Shown: one piece after another, positions 17,277 through 26,415 of the stretch | How positions within the stretch are numbered: position 1 is the first letter of the stretch | How the letters are laid out: each line of letters opens with the position of its first letter | Origin: Lacipirellula parvula | Lineage (GTDB): Bacteria; Planctomycetota; Planctomycetia; Pirellulales; Lacipirellulaceae | NCBI RefSeq assembly: GCF_009177095.1 | Contig: NZ_AP021861.1 | Coordinates: 930,001 to 994,000 of the forward strand | DNA: 64,000 nucleotides | Direction: 5' to 3' | Notes under the pieces: generated by a model | The model's input: only the letters and a program-made list of their open reading frames with translations | Told to the model about the DNA's origin: nothing | Database searches by the model: none | Position numbers and translations under genes: made by a program

Positions 17277-18404
17277 ATGGCACGAAAACCGATTCGAGTG
17301 CTGGTGATCGACGACTCGCGACTTGTACGCGAGTTGATCGTCGACTTGCTCTCGTTGCACGCCGACCTGACGATCGCCGGTACGGCGAGCGACGGCGACG
17401 AAGGTTTGCGTGCTCTCGAAGAGCTTCAGCCAGACGTGCTCACGCTCGATCTGCAAATGCCGCGGCGGGACGGGCTTGCGACGCTCGACGCGATTCTCGA
17501 ACGCCGGCCGACGCCGGTCATTGTCGTCAGCTCGCTGACGCAACGTTCGGCCGAGTCGGCAGTCGAAGCGCTCGAACGAGGCGCGATGGACTATCTCGCG
17601 AAGCCCGAAGGCCTTGCCGCGATGCGGCAAGCGTTCGGAGAAGAACTGCCGACCAAGATTCGCAACATGGCGGGCATCGACGTCGGGCACGTCCTGCATG
17701 TGAGGAAGGCCCGCCAGCAGCGCCGGGCCGCGATGGCCGCCGCTCCTGCCAGAAAGCAAGACGAAGGCGCCATTGCTCGCAACGCCGCCGGCTGCATCGC
17801 GATCGGCGTCTCGACCGGCGGGCCGCCGGCGCTGACGCGGTTGTTTCAAAGTCTCGAACCTCCGTTGCCGCCGATCGTCGTCGTGCAACACATGCCCGAA
17901 ACGTTCACCAGTACCTTCGCCAAGCGGCTCGACGGTCTGTCGAAGCTGAGCGTCAAAGAAGCCGCCGACGGCGACGTGCTGCAACCAAACTGCGTCTATG
18001 TCGCCCCCGGCGGTCGGCAACTTGCCGTGCGACGCCGCGGCGAGAACGGCGTCATCGAAGTCCGCGACGGCGAGTACGTCAGCGGCCACAAGCCGTCGGT
18101 TGACGTCATGATGCGCAGCGTTTCGATGATCTACGGCAATCGCGCGATTGGCGTCATCATGACCGGCATGGGGCGCGACGGCGCCGAGGGCTGCCGGGCG
18201 ATTCGCGACGGCGGCGGGTTTGTACTCGGGCAGGACGAAGAATCTTCCGATGTTTACGGCATGAACAAAGCGGCTTGGGCCGAGGGGGGCGTCGATCTGC
18301 AGGCGCCGCTTGATCGCTTGGCCGAGGCGATCGTCGTCCGCGTTGGTCAGCTGCCGGGGCATCGGCGGGCCGCGACCGCACAGTTGACGCCGCTCGGTGC
18401 ATAG
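17277..18404 (+). CDS. cheB: Chemotaxis methylesterase/deamidase CheB
   Basis: 375 residues from ATG 17277; AGAAGG about six bases upstream favours it over GTG 17271. Receiver domain with Asp58 (LTLDLQMPRRDG), a linker with basic residues (RKARQQRRAAM), then the esterase with catalytic Ser179 (GVSTGGPP), His205 (QHMPE) and Asp301 (MTGMGRDGAEG). The spacing of these three equals that in E. coli CheB (164/190/286) shifted by 15. It removes receptor methyl groups when phosphorylated by CheA and balances CheR. A strong GC hairpin (18509-18526) follows the gene before cheX. Confidence 0.96.
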   Translation: MARKPIRVLVIDDSRLVRELIVDLLSLHADLTIAGTASDGDEGLRALEELQPDVLTLDLQMPRRDGLATLDAILERRPTPVIVVSSLTQRSAESAVEALERGAMDYLAKPEGLAAMRQAFGEELPTKIRNMAGIDVGHVLHVRKARQQRRAAMAAAPARKQDEGAIARNAAGCIAIGVSTGGPPALTRLFQSLEPPLPPIVVVQHMPETFTSTFAKRLDGLSKLSVKEAADGDVLQPNCVYVAPGGRQLAVRRRGENGVIEVRDGEYVSGHKPSVDVMMRSVSMIYGNRAIGVIMTGMGRDGAEGCRAIRDGGGFVLGQDEESSDVYGMNKAAWAEGGVDLQAPLDRLAEAIVVRVGQLPGHRRAATAQLTPLGA

Positions 18405-18508
18405 CGAATCGGCTGACGGCCGGTCGTGCCGATCGTAGCGATTGGGAAATAGCACGCTAAAAATGTGACTTGCCGCCGCAGAGCGACCTATTGTTACGCG
18501 TCGCATCA

Positions 18509-18526
18509 CGGCGCCGCGGGGCGCCG
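18509..18526 (+). terminator. GC-rich hairpin between cheB and cheX
   Basis: CGGCGCC (18509-18515), loop GCGG, GGCGCCG (18520-18526): a perfect 7-bp stem 105 bases after cheB. No T tract follows, so it may be a weak terminator or an RNA-stabilising end that separates cheX from the rest of the locus. Confidence 0.35.
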
Positions 18527-18560
18527 GATTTGTAGGCTTTCATTTACCGAGAAATGTCGC

Positions 18561-18583
18561 AGCCCGGCGTCGAACGCCGGCTG
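18561..18583 (+). promoter_or_regulatory. Leader hairpin directly before the cheX ribosome site
   Basis: CCGGCGT (18564-18570), loop CGA, ACGCCGG (18574-18580) form a perfect 7-bp stem, with AGC/GCT continuing outward past a bulged base. The GGAG ribosome site of cheX (18585-18588) begins four bases after the stem. The position suggests control of translation or mRNA 5'-end protection; this is inference. Confidence 0.35.
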
Positions 18584-18594
18584 TGGAGACTCAC

Positions 18595-19071
18595 ATGAGC
18601 TACCAGCCAATTAAAGTCGAGTTCGTCAACCCATTTCTCGATGCGACGAGCGCGGTGTTCAAGACGATGCTCAACACCGAGCTGAAGCGAGGCCAACTCT
18701 ATCTACGGCAGGGCGTGCCGCAATCACACGAGATTAGCGGCATCATCGGCCTCTCCGGCAAGGCAAAAGGAACTGTGCTGATCGGCATGAGCTCCGACTT
18801 TGCGATCGCGGCGACCAACCGACTCTTAGGCGAACAGGCCGACGGTCTCACGCCCGAAGTGATCGACGCGGTCGGCGAACTCGCGAACATGATCGCCGGC
18901 GGAGCGAAGACGCGACTCGAAGAACTGAACATGAGCATTAGCTTGCCGAGCGTGATCGCCGGCAAGAATCACTCGGTATCATTCCCGTCAGGCGCCGTGC
19001 CGATTGGAATTCCCTTCGAATCCGAACTTGGCTCGTTTGCGGTTGAGGTCAGTCTGGTTGAAGTGACTTAA
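18595..19071 (+). CDS. cheX: CheX-type CheY-P phosphatase
   Basis: 158 residues from ATG 18595, with GGAG at 18585-18588. The CheX/CheC signature Glu95-x-x-Asn98 is seen in AVGELANMIAGGAKTRLEEL; the E/N positions match those of Thermotoga CheX (96/99). The rest (SGIIGLSGKAKGTVLIGMS, GIPFESELGSFAVEVSL) fits the alpha-beta fold. CheX dephosphorylates CheY and normally acts as a dimer. With CheC also present, the locus encodes two phosphatases of one superfamily. It is 190 bases downstream of cheB, with two hairpins between, so may be regulated apart. Its stop is 13 bases from that of the converging giant gene. Confidence 0.9.
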   Translation: MSYQPIKVEFVNPFLDATSAVFKTMLNTELKRGQLYLRQGVPQSHEISGIIGLSGKAKGTVLIGMSSDFAIAATNRLLGEQADGLTPEVIDAVGELANMIAGGAKTRLEELNMSISLPSVIAGKNHSVSFPSGAVPIGIPFESELGSFAVEVSLVEVT

Positions 19072-19084
19072 GCCGAAGCTTGCT

Positions 19085-22000
19085 TCATTCAGCTACGCTG
19101 AATTCCACGACAAACTCGCGGGCGAGTTCGTCAAGCCCGGCTTCGTCCTCGGCCGAATGTTCGGCAGACTCCGTTGCGCTAAATCGCGCTGCCCAGCCTT
19201 GCGCGGTTGGCGTTGACGCCAACGGCCGCTGTGCCGCCCAACTCTGCAGACCGGCGAATGCAGCATCGACTGCATCGTGCTTCCGGCCGGTAGAACGCTT
19301 TGGCAAAACCGTGCTGAGACTTGCCGACGACGCGGACGCAAATGCCCCGCGATCACTCGCCAGCGCGCCATACCAGGGCTGCGCGGGATCAGCGAGCTTA
19401 GCGCTAGCCGCTGCATCGCTGGCTGCACGTTGCTCTTCTTCAGCGACGAGCGCAGCCACGGCGAACGGCGCAGCAGTCGCGCTTAATGCGGCAGCCGCTT
19501 CCGCCGGAGGGACGGCCGGCGTCACGCGTCCGAAGTTCGACCTCCATACCGCCAGATCATCGCCATCGACGTCGCCGTCGCGATTTCCGTCGGCGTCACT
19601 GCCGACTGGCTCAACCGACTGCCCGAACCCACGCTGCCATGCGAGGAAGTCAGCGCCGTCGACAATCCCGTCGCTGTTGTAATCGCCCGAGAGTTCTTCG
19701 GTAATAATCGTCGTAACGGCCAGAGCTGTTCCAATCGAGTAGCCAGCCAGCGGTTGAATCGTCAGCGCCACCGCTTCGTTCATTTCTTTCACCGCATCGT
19801 CGATAGGCGTGACGATCACCTCGACGACGTCGACGCCGTCAGCGAACGTGATCGTCCCGCTTGTCGCGTCGAAACTTGCGGCGCCCGTCACGGCGTAGTC
19901 GACGCCGAACCTCGCCGCGCCGCCGACGGCGAACGGAACCGTGATTTCCCCAGTTAGGTTGCCGGTGCGCGTAAAGGTGAAGACGATGCTCTCGCCGTTC
20001 GCCTCGCGCACTTCAGCAGGAGCGGCAGTCACGGAGACCTGGCGATCGGTTAGCTCGTGCCAGGCAAGGCCGTAGTTCATTATGCCGTCGCGCGACGAGA
20101 TGTTCGTCACGAGGTCGAGCTTGCCGTCGCCGTTCATGTCGGCGAGCGAGGCTAGTCCTCCTTCGTTCATGACGAGGTGCTTCACGAAGGCCTCCGAGCC
20201 GTCGTTTTCAAACCAAGCCGTTTCAGTAGAGCTGGACGTCAACACGTCGAGGTCGCCATCGCCGTCGACGTCGGCTGCGATGAGGGCGTAGGGTTGACTC
20301 TGAGAGCCGGCGTCAATGACTCGGCGCGTGTAGCCCATGCGCCCGTCGTTCTCCATCCAGACGAGGCCCTCCGTGGCGTTGGAGACGTTCAAGATGAGGT
20401 CGAGATCGCCGTCTTGGTCGAGATCGGCGGCGGCGACGTATCGAATGACCTCGTTGAAGCCGGGCAGGACGTTCGGTTGAGTGAAGCCGTTGATCACAAA
20501 TTGGGCGGAACCAAGGTTGAAGTCGCTCGAAAAACGATTGCTTATAAGGACATCGAGAAACCCGTTGCGATCGACGTCGGCGAAGGCGGTTGCGTACGTC
20601 GAGTTGCCATATGAATAGAATGGTAGTGAGCCGCTCGACGTGGTGGCAAGATTAGGAGACCATTGCCCTGCCCCCAGTAAGTCGACGTCGCCGTCTCCCT
20701 CGACGTCAGCGAGCACGAAGTCGCGCAGATTGGGGTCGGCAGAGTAGCCTCGAACAACGCGTGGGGTGAAGACTTGCGAGCCGTCATTGGCAAACCAATT
20801 CACTGAATAGCCGCTGACGTCTCGAGCGACCAAGTCGACGTCTCCGTCCAGATCGACGTCGGCGGCTTTGAGCGTGACGAGTGAAGTGATCACGCCTGTC
20901 GTACCTTGCAGCGTGCGAGCAGTAAACTGCCCGGCGCCGTTGTTGTCGTACCACACCAAGCCATTGGCGGCGTACGAATGCACCACGACGTCGTTGTCGC
21001 CGTCGCCGTCGAGATCGACGATGACGCTGGCGTTCCGATAGCCAAGGTACGACTCGTCGATCGCATGCAGCTCGAAGAAGGGGCCGGTCGCCGCCGTCGG
21101 CGGGCTGATCACGACGGCGTGGTCTTCGACTTCGCCATCGATTGCCGCGCCGATGTAGCCGAGTCCCCCGATCGTGCTGACACGGAAGCGAGCGTAACTG
21201 GCGCCTGCCATCGCCCAGGCGGGGACGTCGAACGCGATGACATTATCGCCCTCGGCGAGGGCGAGGCTAGCAGCAATTCGCTCTTCGGCCCGGCTCCAGT
21301 TGCCGTCGCCGTCAAAGTCAATCCACGCGTCGAGCTTCGCGCCCGCCGGCGCGTTTTGGAGGTTGACCGTCAGCGTGGCGCCAAATTGCCCGACGCGGAA
21401 CGGGGTGATCGTCACGCCGTCATCGTCTGGGCCGTCTCCGGCGCCAGTGGGCGAATTATCCGCCGCCTGTTCTACATCACGGTCATTTCCCAGTCGTGGC
21501 CCAGTCGCAAGGTGAGTTGGACCATTCGCGCTTGCTGTCACAGGATACGGAAATGGAGCGTCGCCATAGTCAGCCGTCGCGGCGGCGATTTGCCTGACCC
21601 AGCCCACGGCAGAAGTGAGTTGCGACGCAAACGCCACGTCGAGATCAGAATCGCCGTCGAAGTCGCCGAGCGCGATACCCGTCGGGAAATTGCCTACTCT
21701 CGTCAAGTCGGCAGTAACTAGCCGAGCGATAAACAGACCGTTGCCGACATTCTCATGCCAATAGACGCGCTCGTAGGCGAGGTAAGACGTGACGAAATCA
21801 AAGTCCCCGTCCCCATCCACGTCGGCAACGACGGTTTGCCGGGATTGCCCCAGCCCTTCGGCCGCAAGGCGATAGTCGACTTCGCCATTGCCGCGGTTCT
21901 CGTACCAGCCAACGCTGCGGTCGTAGCCCGCGTAATCTGCGAACGTCATGGCGAGATCGACGTCGCCGTCGCCGTCGAAATCGATCGGCGCCAGCATGCG

Positions 22001-24781
22001 AGTTCGATCGCTGTTGCTAAACGCGCTGCTGACAATCACTGTTCCCGAGAACGTCCCGTTGCCGGCGTTGCGGTACAGCATGAGTTGCGTCGTGTAATGA
22101 TCAGGCGCCAAGTAAACGTCTAGGAGTCCGTCGCTGTCAGCGTCGGCCACGGCGACCGCCGTGACGCGGCTAAAGTTAACTCCCGTTCCGAAGGCGAAGA
22201 GTTGCCGCGCGGCAAACGTTCGGCCTCCAACGTTCTCAATAATCTGCACGCCTTGATTCGAAGACCCGGCGAGGACGATGTCGACGTCTCCGTCGCGATC
22301 GAAGTCGACGACAATCGGCTGTAATGCGCCCGATACGGCCGTGGAAAGTTGCGTGGAGCGGAACGTTTGGTTACCAAGATTTTCGTACCAGGCCAAAATG
22401 TTCGGCGTCTTTATAAGAAAATCGAGGTCTCCGTCGCCATCGAGGTCCGCAACTTGAAGGCTTTCGGCTAGGCCATAGCTGGTGAGAGTGATACTCTGAC
22501 GCACGAATTCGCCATTGCCGGTGTTTCGATACCAGTTGGTTGGACTAGTGCCCGACAAGATGTCTAGCTTTCCGTCGCGATCCAGATCAACGGCAACGAC
22601 AATCGTCCCGCTAGTTCCGGCCGTCAGCGACGTGCGAGAACCAAAGAGTCCGCCGTCGCTGCCAGGCGGGCTGATCGTCACCGCATAGTCTTCGACCTCG
22701 CCGTCAACTGCTGCGCCGAGCGGGCCGAGAGTGCCGCCAGCGCGAGTGAGACGAAAGCGAGCGTAGGTCGACCCCGAGGCAGCGTCGGCGGGAATCGCGA
22801 ACATCATCGCGTTATCCCCCTCCGTCACCACGCGACTCGTCGCGATCCGCTCGTTCGTCCCGTTGAACGTGCCGTCTCCGTCGAAGTCGATCCAGGCGTC
22901 GAGCTGCGCACCGGCCGGGGCATTCTGCACCTTGACGATGATCGACGCGGCGCTGTCGCCGACTTGCAACTCGCCCAACGTCACCCCGTCTTCGTCGGCT
23001 CCGTCTTCGGCCGACGGCGAACCGCCGTCGATTTCGGCGTCGCGTCCAGCGCCAAGCATCGGGCCGACGGGATAGTGTCGAGCGCCGTTTTGGGCGAGCG
23101 TCGTTCCATAGCTGGCGGGGGCGTCGCCGAAATCAAGGGTTGCCTGCCGCCGCAGCAGCGCCAAGTAACCAGTTCCGTTCGCCGTTCCGCTTGAGCCGCC
23201 GACGGCAATCTCTAGGATGCCGTCGCCGTCGAAGTCGCCGGCAGCGATTGTTTGAATCCCCACGAGCGAAGAAGTCGGTAACGTGCTTTCCGCGAACGCC
23301 TGTTGCCCGTCGTTCGTGAGCAGTTTGGCTCCCGCCGCTCCCGCCGCAACAAGCAGGTCAAAATCACCGTCGCCGTCAACGTCGGCGTGGTTGAGTTCAA
23401 CGACGCCGGAGATCGTCGCCAGCAGGTGACGCGTGAAGCTTTGGGCGCCGTTGTTTTCAAACCACTCGATTTCACCGTCGCCCGCGGCGTAAGTGAGGAC
23501 GTCCAGGTCGCCGTCGTGGTCGAAATCAACGAGCGACGCACTGGAAACCCCCGAGACGTCGGTCGAAATGACCCGCCGTGCGTATCCCGCTTGAGCGCTG
23601 AGGTACTCATACCACGCGATCGTGTTATCGCCCGCCGTGCCGCCGATGAAATCAATGTCGCCGTCGCCGTCAACGTCAGCCGCGTCAACAGCGGTGGCCG
23701 GCGTCGTCCCTGTTGCAGCGTTCGTCGGCGAAACGGTGCTGGAATCGCGGAGAATACGGAATGTCTGCGGATTGGCGCCAGCGACCAACACGTCGAGTCG
23801 CCCGTCTTTCGCCATGTCCGCGGGGACCGCGGCGCGACCGTCGATCAGCGAGGTTTGTGCGTACACGCCGCTGGTCGTCTTCCAGACCCAAGTGGCCGTC
23901 GACCCTGACCTGACAACCAAAATATCCATCTGGCCGTCTGAGTTGCAGTCGGCCGCTAAGACTCTTGAGTTGAGTCCATTGGCGTTGGTGGTTAGCTGAG
24001 TAAACTTCCCGCCATCATTCCTGTGCCAAGTGATCTGACGTAAATCGACGTCGTTGACGACTAGATCGAGGTCGCCGTCGCGATCCATATCGACCGGATA
24101 CAACGACGAAGCCCCTTTGTTGCCGTTGACGATCAGTTGCTCTAAAAAATTTCCAGAGCCGGCGTTTGGCGCCTGAATCTGAACGGCATAGTCTTCGACT
24201 TCGCCCAAGCCGCCGTTGCCGCGCGGACCGGTGGAGCCGGTGGATGAAAGCCGGAATCGCGCGTAGGTCGCCCCTTGAGCGGCGTCTGCCGGGATATTGA
24301 ATTGCAGGAGGTTCTGCCCAGCTGATACGGCGACGCCCGTAGCGATGCGTTCGAGAGCGCCGCTGAATGTGCTGTCGCCGTCGAAGTCGATCCAGGCATC
24401 GAGTTTTAGGACCGGCGGATTACTCGACGAGGGTTGTGTGACGAACACTCGCGCGACTGCTTCGACGCCCGCCCGCAGCGGGCTGAACGTCACGCCGTCT
24501 TCATCGGCGCCGTCGCCGTCAGCGAAGGCGGTCGGAGCGCCATCAGCTTCCGTGTCCCTCGTCGCTCCCAGGAACCACGTCGCCGATTCATGATACGCTC
24601 CGCCTGCCGCGATCGACGTGCCGTAAGTATCGGGCGCGTCGCCATAGTCTGCGGCCAAGAGCAGCCGACATTCCAACTGCTCAATGCCAAGTCGCGTTGC
24701 ACAAGTGCGTCCGAGCGTTCGATTGGCGGAAGCGTGAGCCGTGGAGCGATGGCGATGCGATGAGCGTGAGCGGCGCGACAT
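19085..24781 (-). CDS. Giant surface protein: three GEVED + VCBS/FG-GAP modules, Calx-beta, dockerin
   Basis: About 1898 residues from ATG 24781; a TTG at 24874 would add 31 residues, and neither start has a clear ribosome site. The N-terminus is basic and ends in EQLECRLLLAAD, matching the 'LExRxLLAAD' motif of large planctomycete extracellular proteins. Three long modules follow (starting about 24658, 23146 and 21590), each opening with a GEVED domain (YGDAPDTYGTS, FGDAPASYGTT, YGDAPFPYP; each with LDAWIDFDGD and EVEDYAV or EVEDHAV) and continuing with VCBS/FG-GAP repeats bearing calcium loops such as DVDGDGD. Then a Calx-beta domain, a dockerin (GDYNSDGIVDGADFLAWQRGF) and an Ala-rich acidic tail without PEP-CTERM. 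Probably a calcium-stabilised adhesion or scaffold protein; the ligand is unknown. Confidence 0.88.
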   Translation of the reverse strand: MSRRSRSSHRHRSTAHASANRTLGRTCATRLGIEQLECRLLLAADYGDAPDTYGTSIAAGGAYHESATWFLGATRDTEADGAPTAFADGDGADEDGVTFSPLRAGVEAVARVFVTQPSSSNPPVLKLDAWIDFDGDSTFSGALERIATGVAVSAGQNLLQFNIPADAAQGATYARFRLSSTGSTGPRGNGGLGEVEDYAVQIQAPNAGSGNFLEQLIVNGNKGASSLYPVDMDRDGDLDLVVNDVDLRQITWHRNDGGKFTQLTTNANGLNSRVLAADCNSDGQMDILVVRSGSTATWVWKTTSGVYAQTSLIDGRAAVPADMAKDGRLDVLVAGANPQTFRILRDSSTVSPTNAATGTTPATAVDAADVDGDGDIDFIGGTAGDNTIAWYEYLSAQAGYARRVISTDVSGVSSASLVDFDHDGDLDVLTYAAGDGEIEWFENNGAQSFTRHLLATISGVVELNHADVDGDGDFDLLVAAGAAGAKLLTNDGQQAFAESTLPTSSLVGIQTIAAGDFDGDGILEIAVGGSSGTANGTGYLALLRRQATLDFGDAPASYGTTLAQNGARHYPVGPMLGAGRDAEIDGGSPSAEDGADEDGVTLGELQVGDSAASIIVKVQNAPAGAQLDAWIDFDGDGTFNGTNERIATSRVVTEGDNAMMFAIPADAASGSTYARFRLTRAGGTLGPLGAAVDGEVEDYAVTISPPGSDGGLFGSRTSLTAGTSGTIVVAVDLDRDGKLDILSGTSPTNWYRNTGNGEFVRQSITLTSYGLAESLQVADLDGDGDLDFLIKTPNILAWYENLGNQTFRSTQLSTAVSGALQPIVVDFDRDGDVDIVLAGSSNQGVQIIENVGGRTFAARQLFAFGTGVNFSRVTAVAVADADSDGLLDVYLAPDHYTTQLMLYRNAGNGTFSGTVIVSSAFSNSDRTRMLAPIDFDGDGDVDLAMTFADYAGYDRSVGWYENRGNGEVDYRLAAEGLGQSRQTVVADVDGDGDFDFVTSYLAYERVYWHENVGNGLFIARLVTADLTRVGNFPTGIALGDFDGDSDLDVAFASQLTSAVGWVRQIAAATADYGDAPFPYPVTASANGPTHLATGPRLGNDRDVEQAADNSPTGAGDGPDDDGVTITPFRVGQFGATLTVNLQNAPAGAKLDAWIDFDGDGNWSRAEERIAASLALAEGDNVIAFDVPAWAMAGASYARFRVSTIGGLGYIGAAIDGEVEDHAVVISPPTAATGPFFELHAIDESYLGYRNASVIVDLDGDGDNDVVVHSYAANGLVWYDNNGAGQFTARTLQGTTGVITSLVTLKAADVDLDGDVDLVARDVSGYSVNWFANDGSQVFTPRVVRGYSADPNLRDFVLADVEGDGDVDLLGAGQWSPNLATTSSGSLPFYSYGNSTYATAFADVDRNGFLDVLISNRFSSDFNLGSAQFVINGFTQPNVLPGFNEVIRYVAAADLDQDGDLDLILNVSNATEGLVWMENDGRMGYTRRVIDAGSQSQPYALIAADVDGDGDLDVLTSSSTETAWFENDGSEAFVKHLVMNEGGLASLADMNGDGKLDLVTNISSRDGIMNYGLAWHELTDRQVSVTAAPAEVREANGESIVFTFTRTGNLTGEITVPFAVGGAARFGVDYAVTGAASFDATSGTITFADGVDVVEVIVTPIDDAVKEMNEAVALTIQPLAGYSIGTALAVTTIITEELSGDYNSDGIVDGADFLAWQRGFGQSVEPVGSDADGNRDGDVDGDDLAVWRSNFGRVTPAVPPAEAAAALSATAAPFAVAALVAEEEQRAASDAAASAKLADPAQPWYGALASDRGAFASASSASLSTVLPKRSTGRKHDAVDAAFAGLQSWAAQRPLASTPTAQGWAARFSATESAEHSAEDEAGLDELAREFVVEFSVAE

Positions 24782-24972
24782 TGATGCTGGCGTCAAAGAA
24801 GGAAAGGCGTGGGGAGGCGACGGCTGCGCTGCCGATCGCGAATTCCCATTGTAGCCGATCCTGCCAAGCTTCAAAATCGAATTGAATGCCCGAAATAGAG
24901 GGAAATTTGACGCGGTTTCCGCCGGCTCGTCTCCGCGACCTCCCGTTGCTTAGCCCAACTAGAAGGGCCGGT

Positions 24973-26310
24973 TTACTGGCTGAGCATGTGCCGACGAGCG
25001 AGGTAAATCAACAACGAAGGTGCGAGTAGAAGCCCACTCGTCGGTTCGGGAACGGCTGTTGTCGGCGCTGTGGGCGTCGCATGGCGTTGCCAGATGAGAA
25101 AGTCGGCGCCGTCGCTTCGCTCGTCGCCGTTGGCGTCGCCTGCCGTTGTGCTGGCGTTGAACGCCCCTTTCCAAATCTCTAGATCAAGCTGCCCGACCGC
25201 GCCATCGCCGTCGAAGTCGCCGGGAACTGCGCTGAGGCTTTGGTTTGTCTCGTAAGCCCGCCGCAGCATTGAGTTCGCGCTAGTTGGCGCCAAGTCTTGC
25301 GCTAGTTCCCAGATGATGAGGTGCTGCAGGCCCGCTGCATGTGCCGCTTCAACGCGATCCTCAACCATGTCGAGGCTCGGAATCCAGACGTTGGAGCCGT
25401 TGTAAACATAATCGCTGCCGTTCGTCGTCGTGCCGCTCGTCGCCAGATCGCGATAGGTCACGGCCACGTCGGCGCTCGAACCGTTGAACCCGCGCCCATA
25501 AAACGGCAACCCTGCTCCGAGTTTCGCCGCAGCAACGCCACGGCCCCAGGTTCCGAACACCCAAGGCCGTTGATTGGGCGAACCCGGCGCGTCTGTCCAC
25601 GCTTTCACCGAAGCGTCGACATACTCTTGCAGCGAGTGCTGTCCCAAATTTTGATCGGCCGGATCGCCGGCCCACCAACTAAGGTCGTAGGTCATCAGCG
25701 AGACGCCGTCGATGGCGTTGGCGCCGGTAAGCGTGCTCGCGGGAATCATTACTGTCGGGTCGACCGTGGCGTAGACGCGACGGTTGGCGCCAAGCTCTTG
25801 CTTGGTACGCGTCAGCATCGCAGGAAACTGCGTGTTGCGTTGGACGCCCGCCGAGGGGTGTTCCCAGTCTAGGTCGACTGCCGAAGCGCCAGTCTGGTTC
25901 AGCAGCGCGTTGAGATTGATTGCGAACTGATCGCGGAGCGTCGAACTCGCCGCGACTGGCCCGAACCCGTCCGAGGTCCCTGCCCCGCCGATCGTGATCC
26001 CCAGGCGCGGCCGCTGCGCCGCTGGCAGCGCATCGATTGCCGACTTGATCGATTGCAGGTTGCTGAGATCGGCCGCCGTCGTCGTGAGCGTGCCGTTGCC
26101 GTTGACAGTGATTCCGAAGTAACGGATCTCGTCGAGCATCGCCAACTGCCCGGGAAGCGTGTTGGCGATGTAATTGGCGTTGATGCGATAGTTCGGCAGA
26201 TAGCCGATTAAGTCGAGAGCGACGGCATCGTGCGCGTGAAACGTGCAAGCGACGACTGCCATTAGGATGCAGCATGCTCGCAACGGCCGACGTAGTTGAT
26301 GATGGACCAT
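24973..26310 (-). CDS. Exported GH18-like (chitinase-fold) protein with dockerin and PEP-CTERM
   Basis: 445 residues from ATG 26310, which starts a signal peptide (LRACCILMAVVACTFHAHDA); a longer frame upstream is basic and unlikely. A GH18 TIM barrel follows: LIGYLPNYRIN near the start, LGITIGG, the catalytic strand AVDLDWEHP, and YDLSWWAGDP and LIIWELAQD later. The GH18 motif is DxxDxDxE; here the last three acidic positions (D, D, E) are kept but the first D is Ser. The proton-donor Glu remains, so hydrolysis of a GlcNAc-containing or related glycan is possible but unproven. The C-terminus has a dockerin (GDFDGDGAVGQLDLEIWK) and a PEP-CTERM tail (AVPEPTSG). A strong terminator for the upstream gene (26345-26387) shows it has its own promoter. 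Confidence 0.8.
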   Translation of the reverse strand: MVHHQLRRPLRACCILMAVVACTFHAHDAVALDLIGYLPNYRINANYIANTLPGQLAMLDEIRYFGITVNGNGTLTTTAADLSNLQSIKSAIDALPAAQRPRLGITIGGAGTSDGFGPVAASSTLRDQFAINLNALLNQTGASAVDLDWEHPSAGVQRNTQFPAMLTRTKQELGANRRVYATVDPTVMIPASTLTGANAIDGVSLMTYDLSWWAGDPADQNLGQHSLQEYVDASVKAWTDAPGSPNQRPWVFGTWGRGVAAAKLGAGLPFYGRGFNGSSADVAVTYRDLATSGTTTNGSDYVYNGSNVWIPSLDMVEDRVEAAHAAGLQHLIIWELAQDLAPTSANSMLRRAYETNQSLSAVPGDFDGDGAVGQLDLEIWKGAFNASTTAGDANGDERSDGADFLIWQRHATPTAPTTAVPEPTSGLLLAPSLLIYLARRHMLSQ

Positions 26311-26344
26311 GCTTCGATGATACCCCGCGAGTCGGCGGAAACGC

Positions 26345-26387
26345 AAAAAAAGCGTGGCGTGGTTCGACCGGGCGAACCACGCCACGC
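26345..26387 (-). terminator. Strong rho-independent terminator for the 26416-27117 gene
   Basis: A perfect 15-bp stem, GCGTGGCGTGGTTCG (26352-26366) and its complement (26373-26387), with a 6-base loop. Seven A at 26345-26351 are a T tract on the minus strand, just after the stem in the direction of transcription. It sits 28 bases after the stop of 26416-27117. Confidence 0.92.
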
Positions 26388-26415
26388 GGTAGTACTCATG
26401 GGATTCGCGGAACTG

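Noticed and set aside
17241-18509. 422-residue antisense frame over cheB
   Set aside because: The plus strand holds an intact CheB with all catalytic residues; the antisense frame has no domain features.
19085-24781. Tandem DNA repeats with GTCGCCGTCG words, which look like a CRISPR or satellite array
   Set aside because: They encode calcium-binding DxDGDGD loops of VCBS, GEVED and dockerin domains; spacing is irregular and the frame is maintained.
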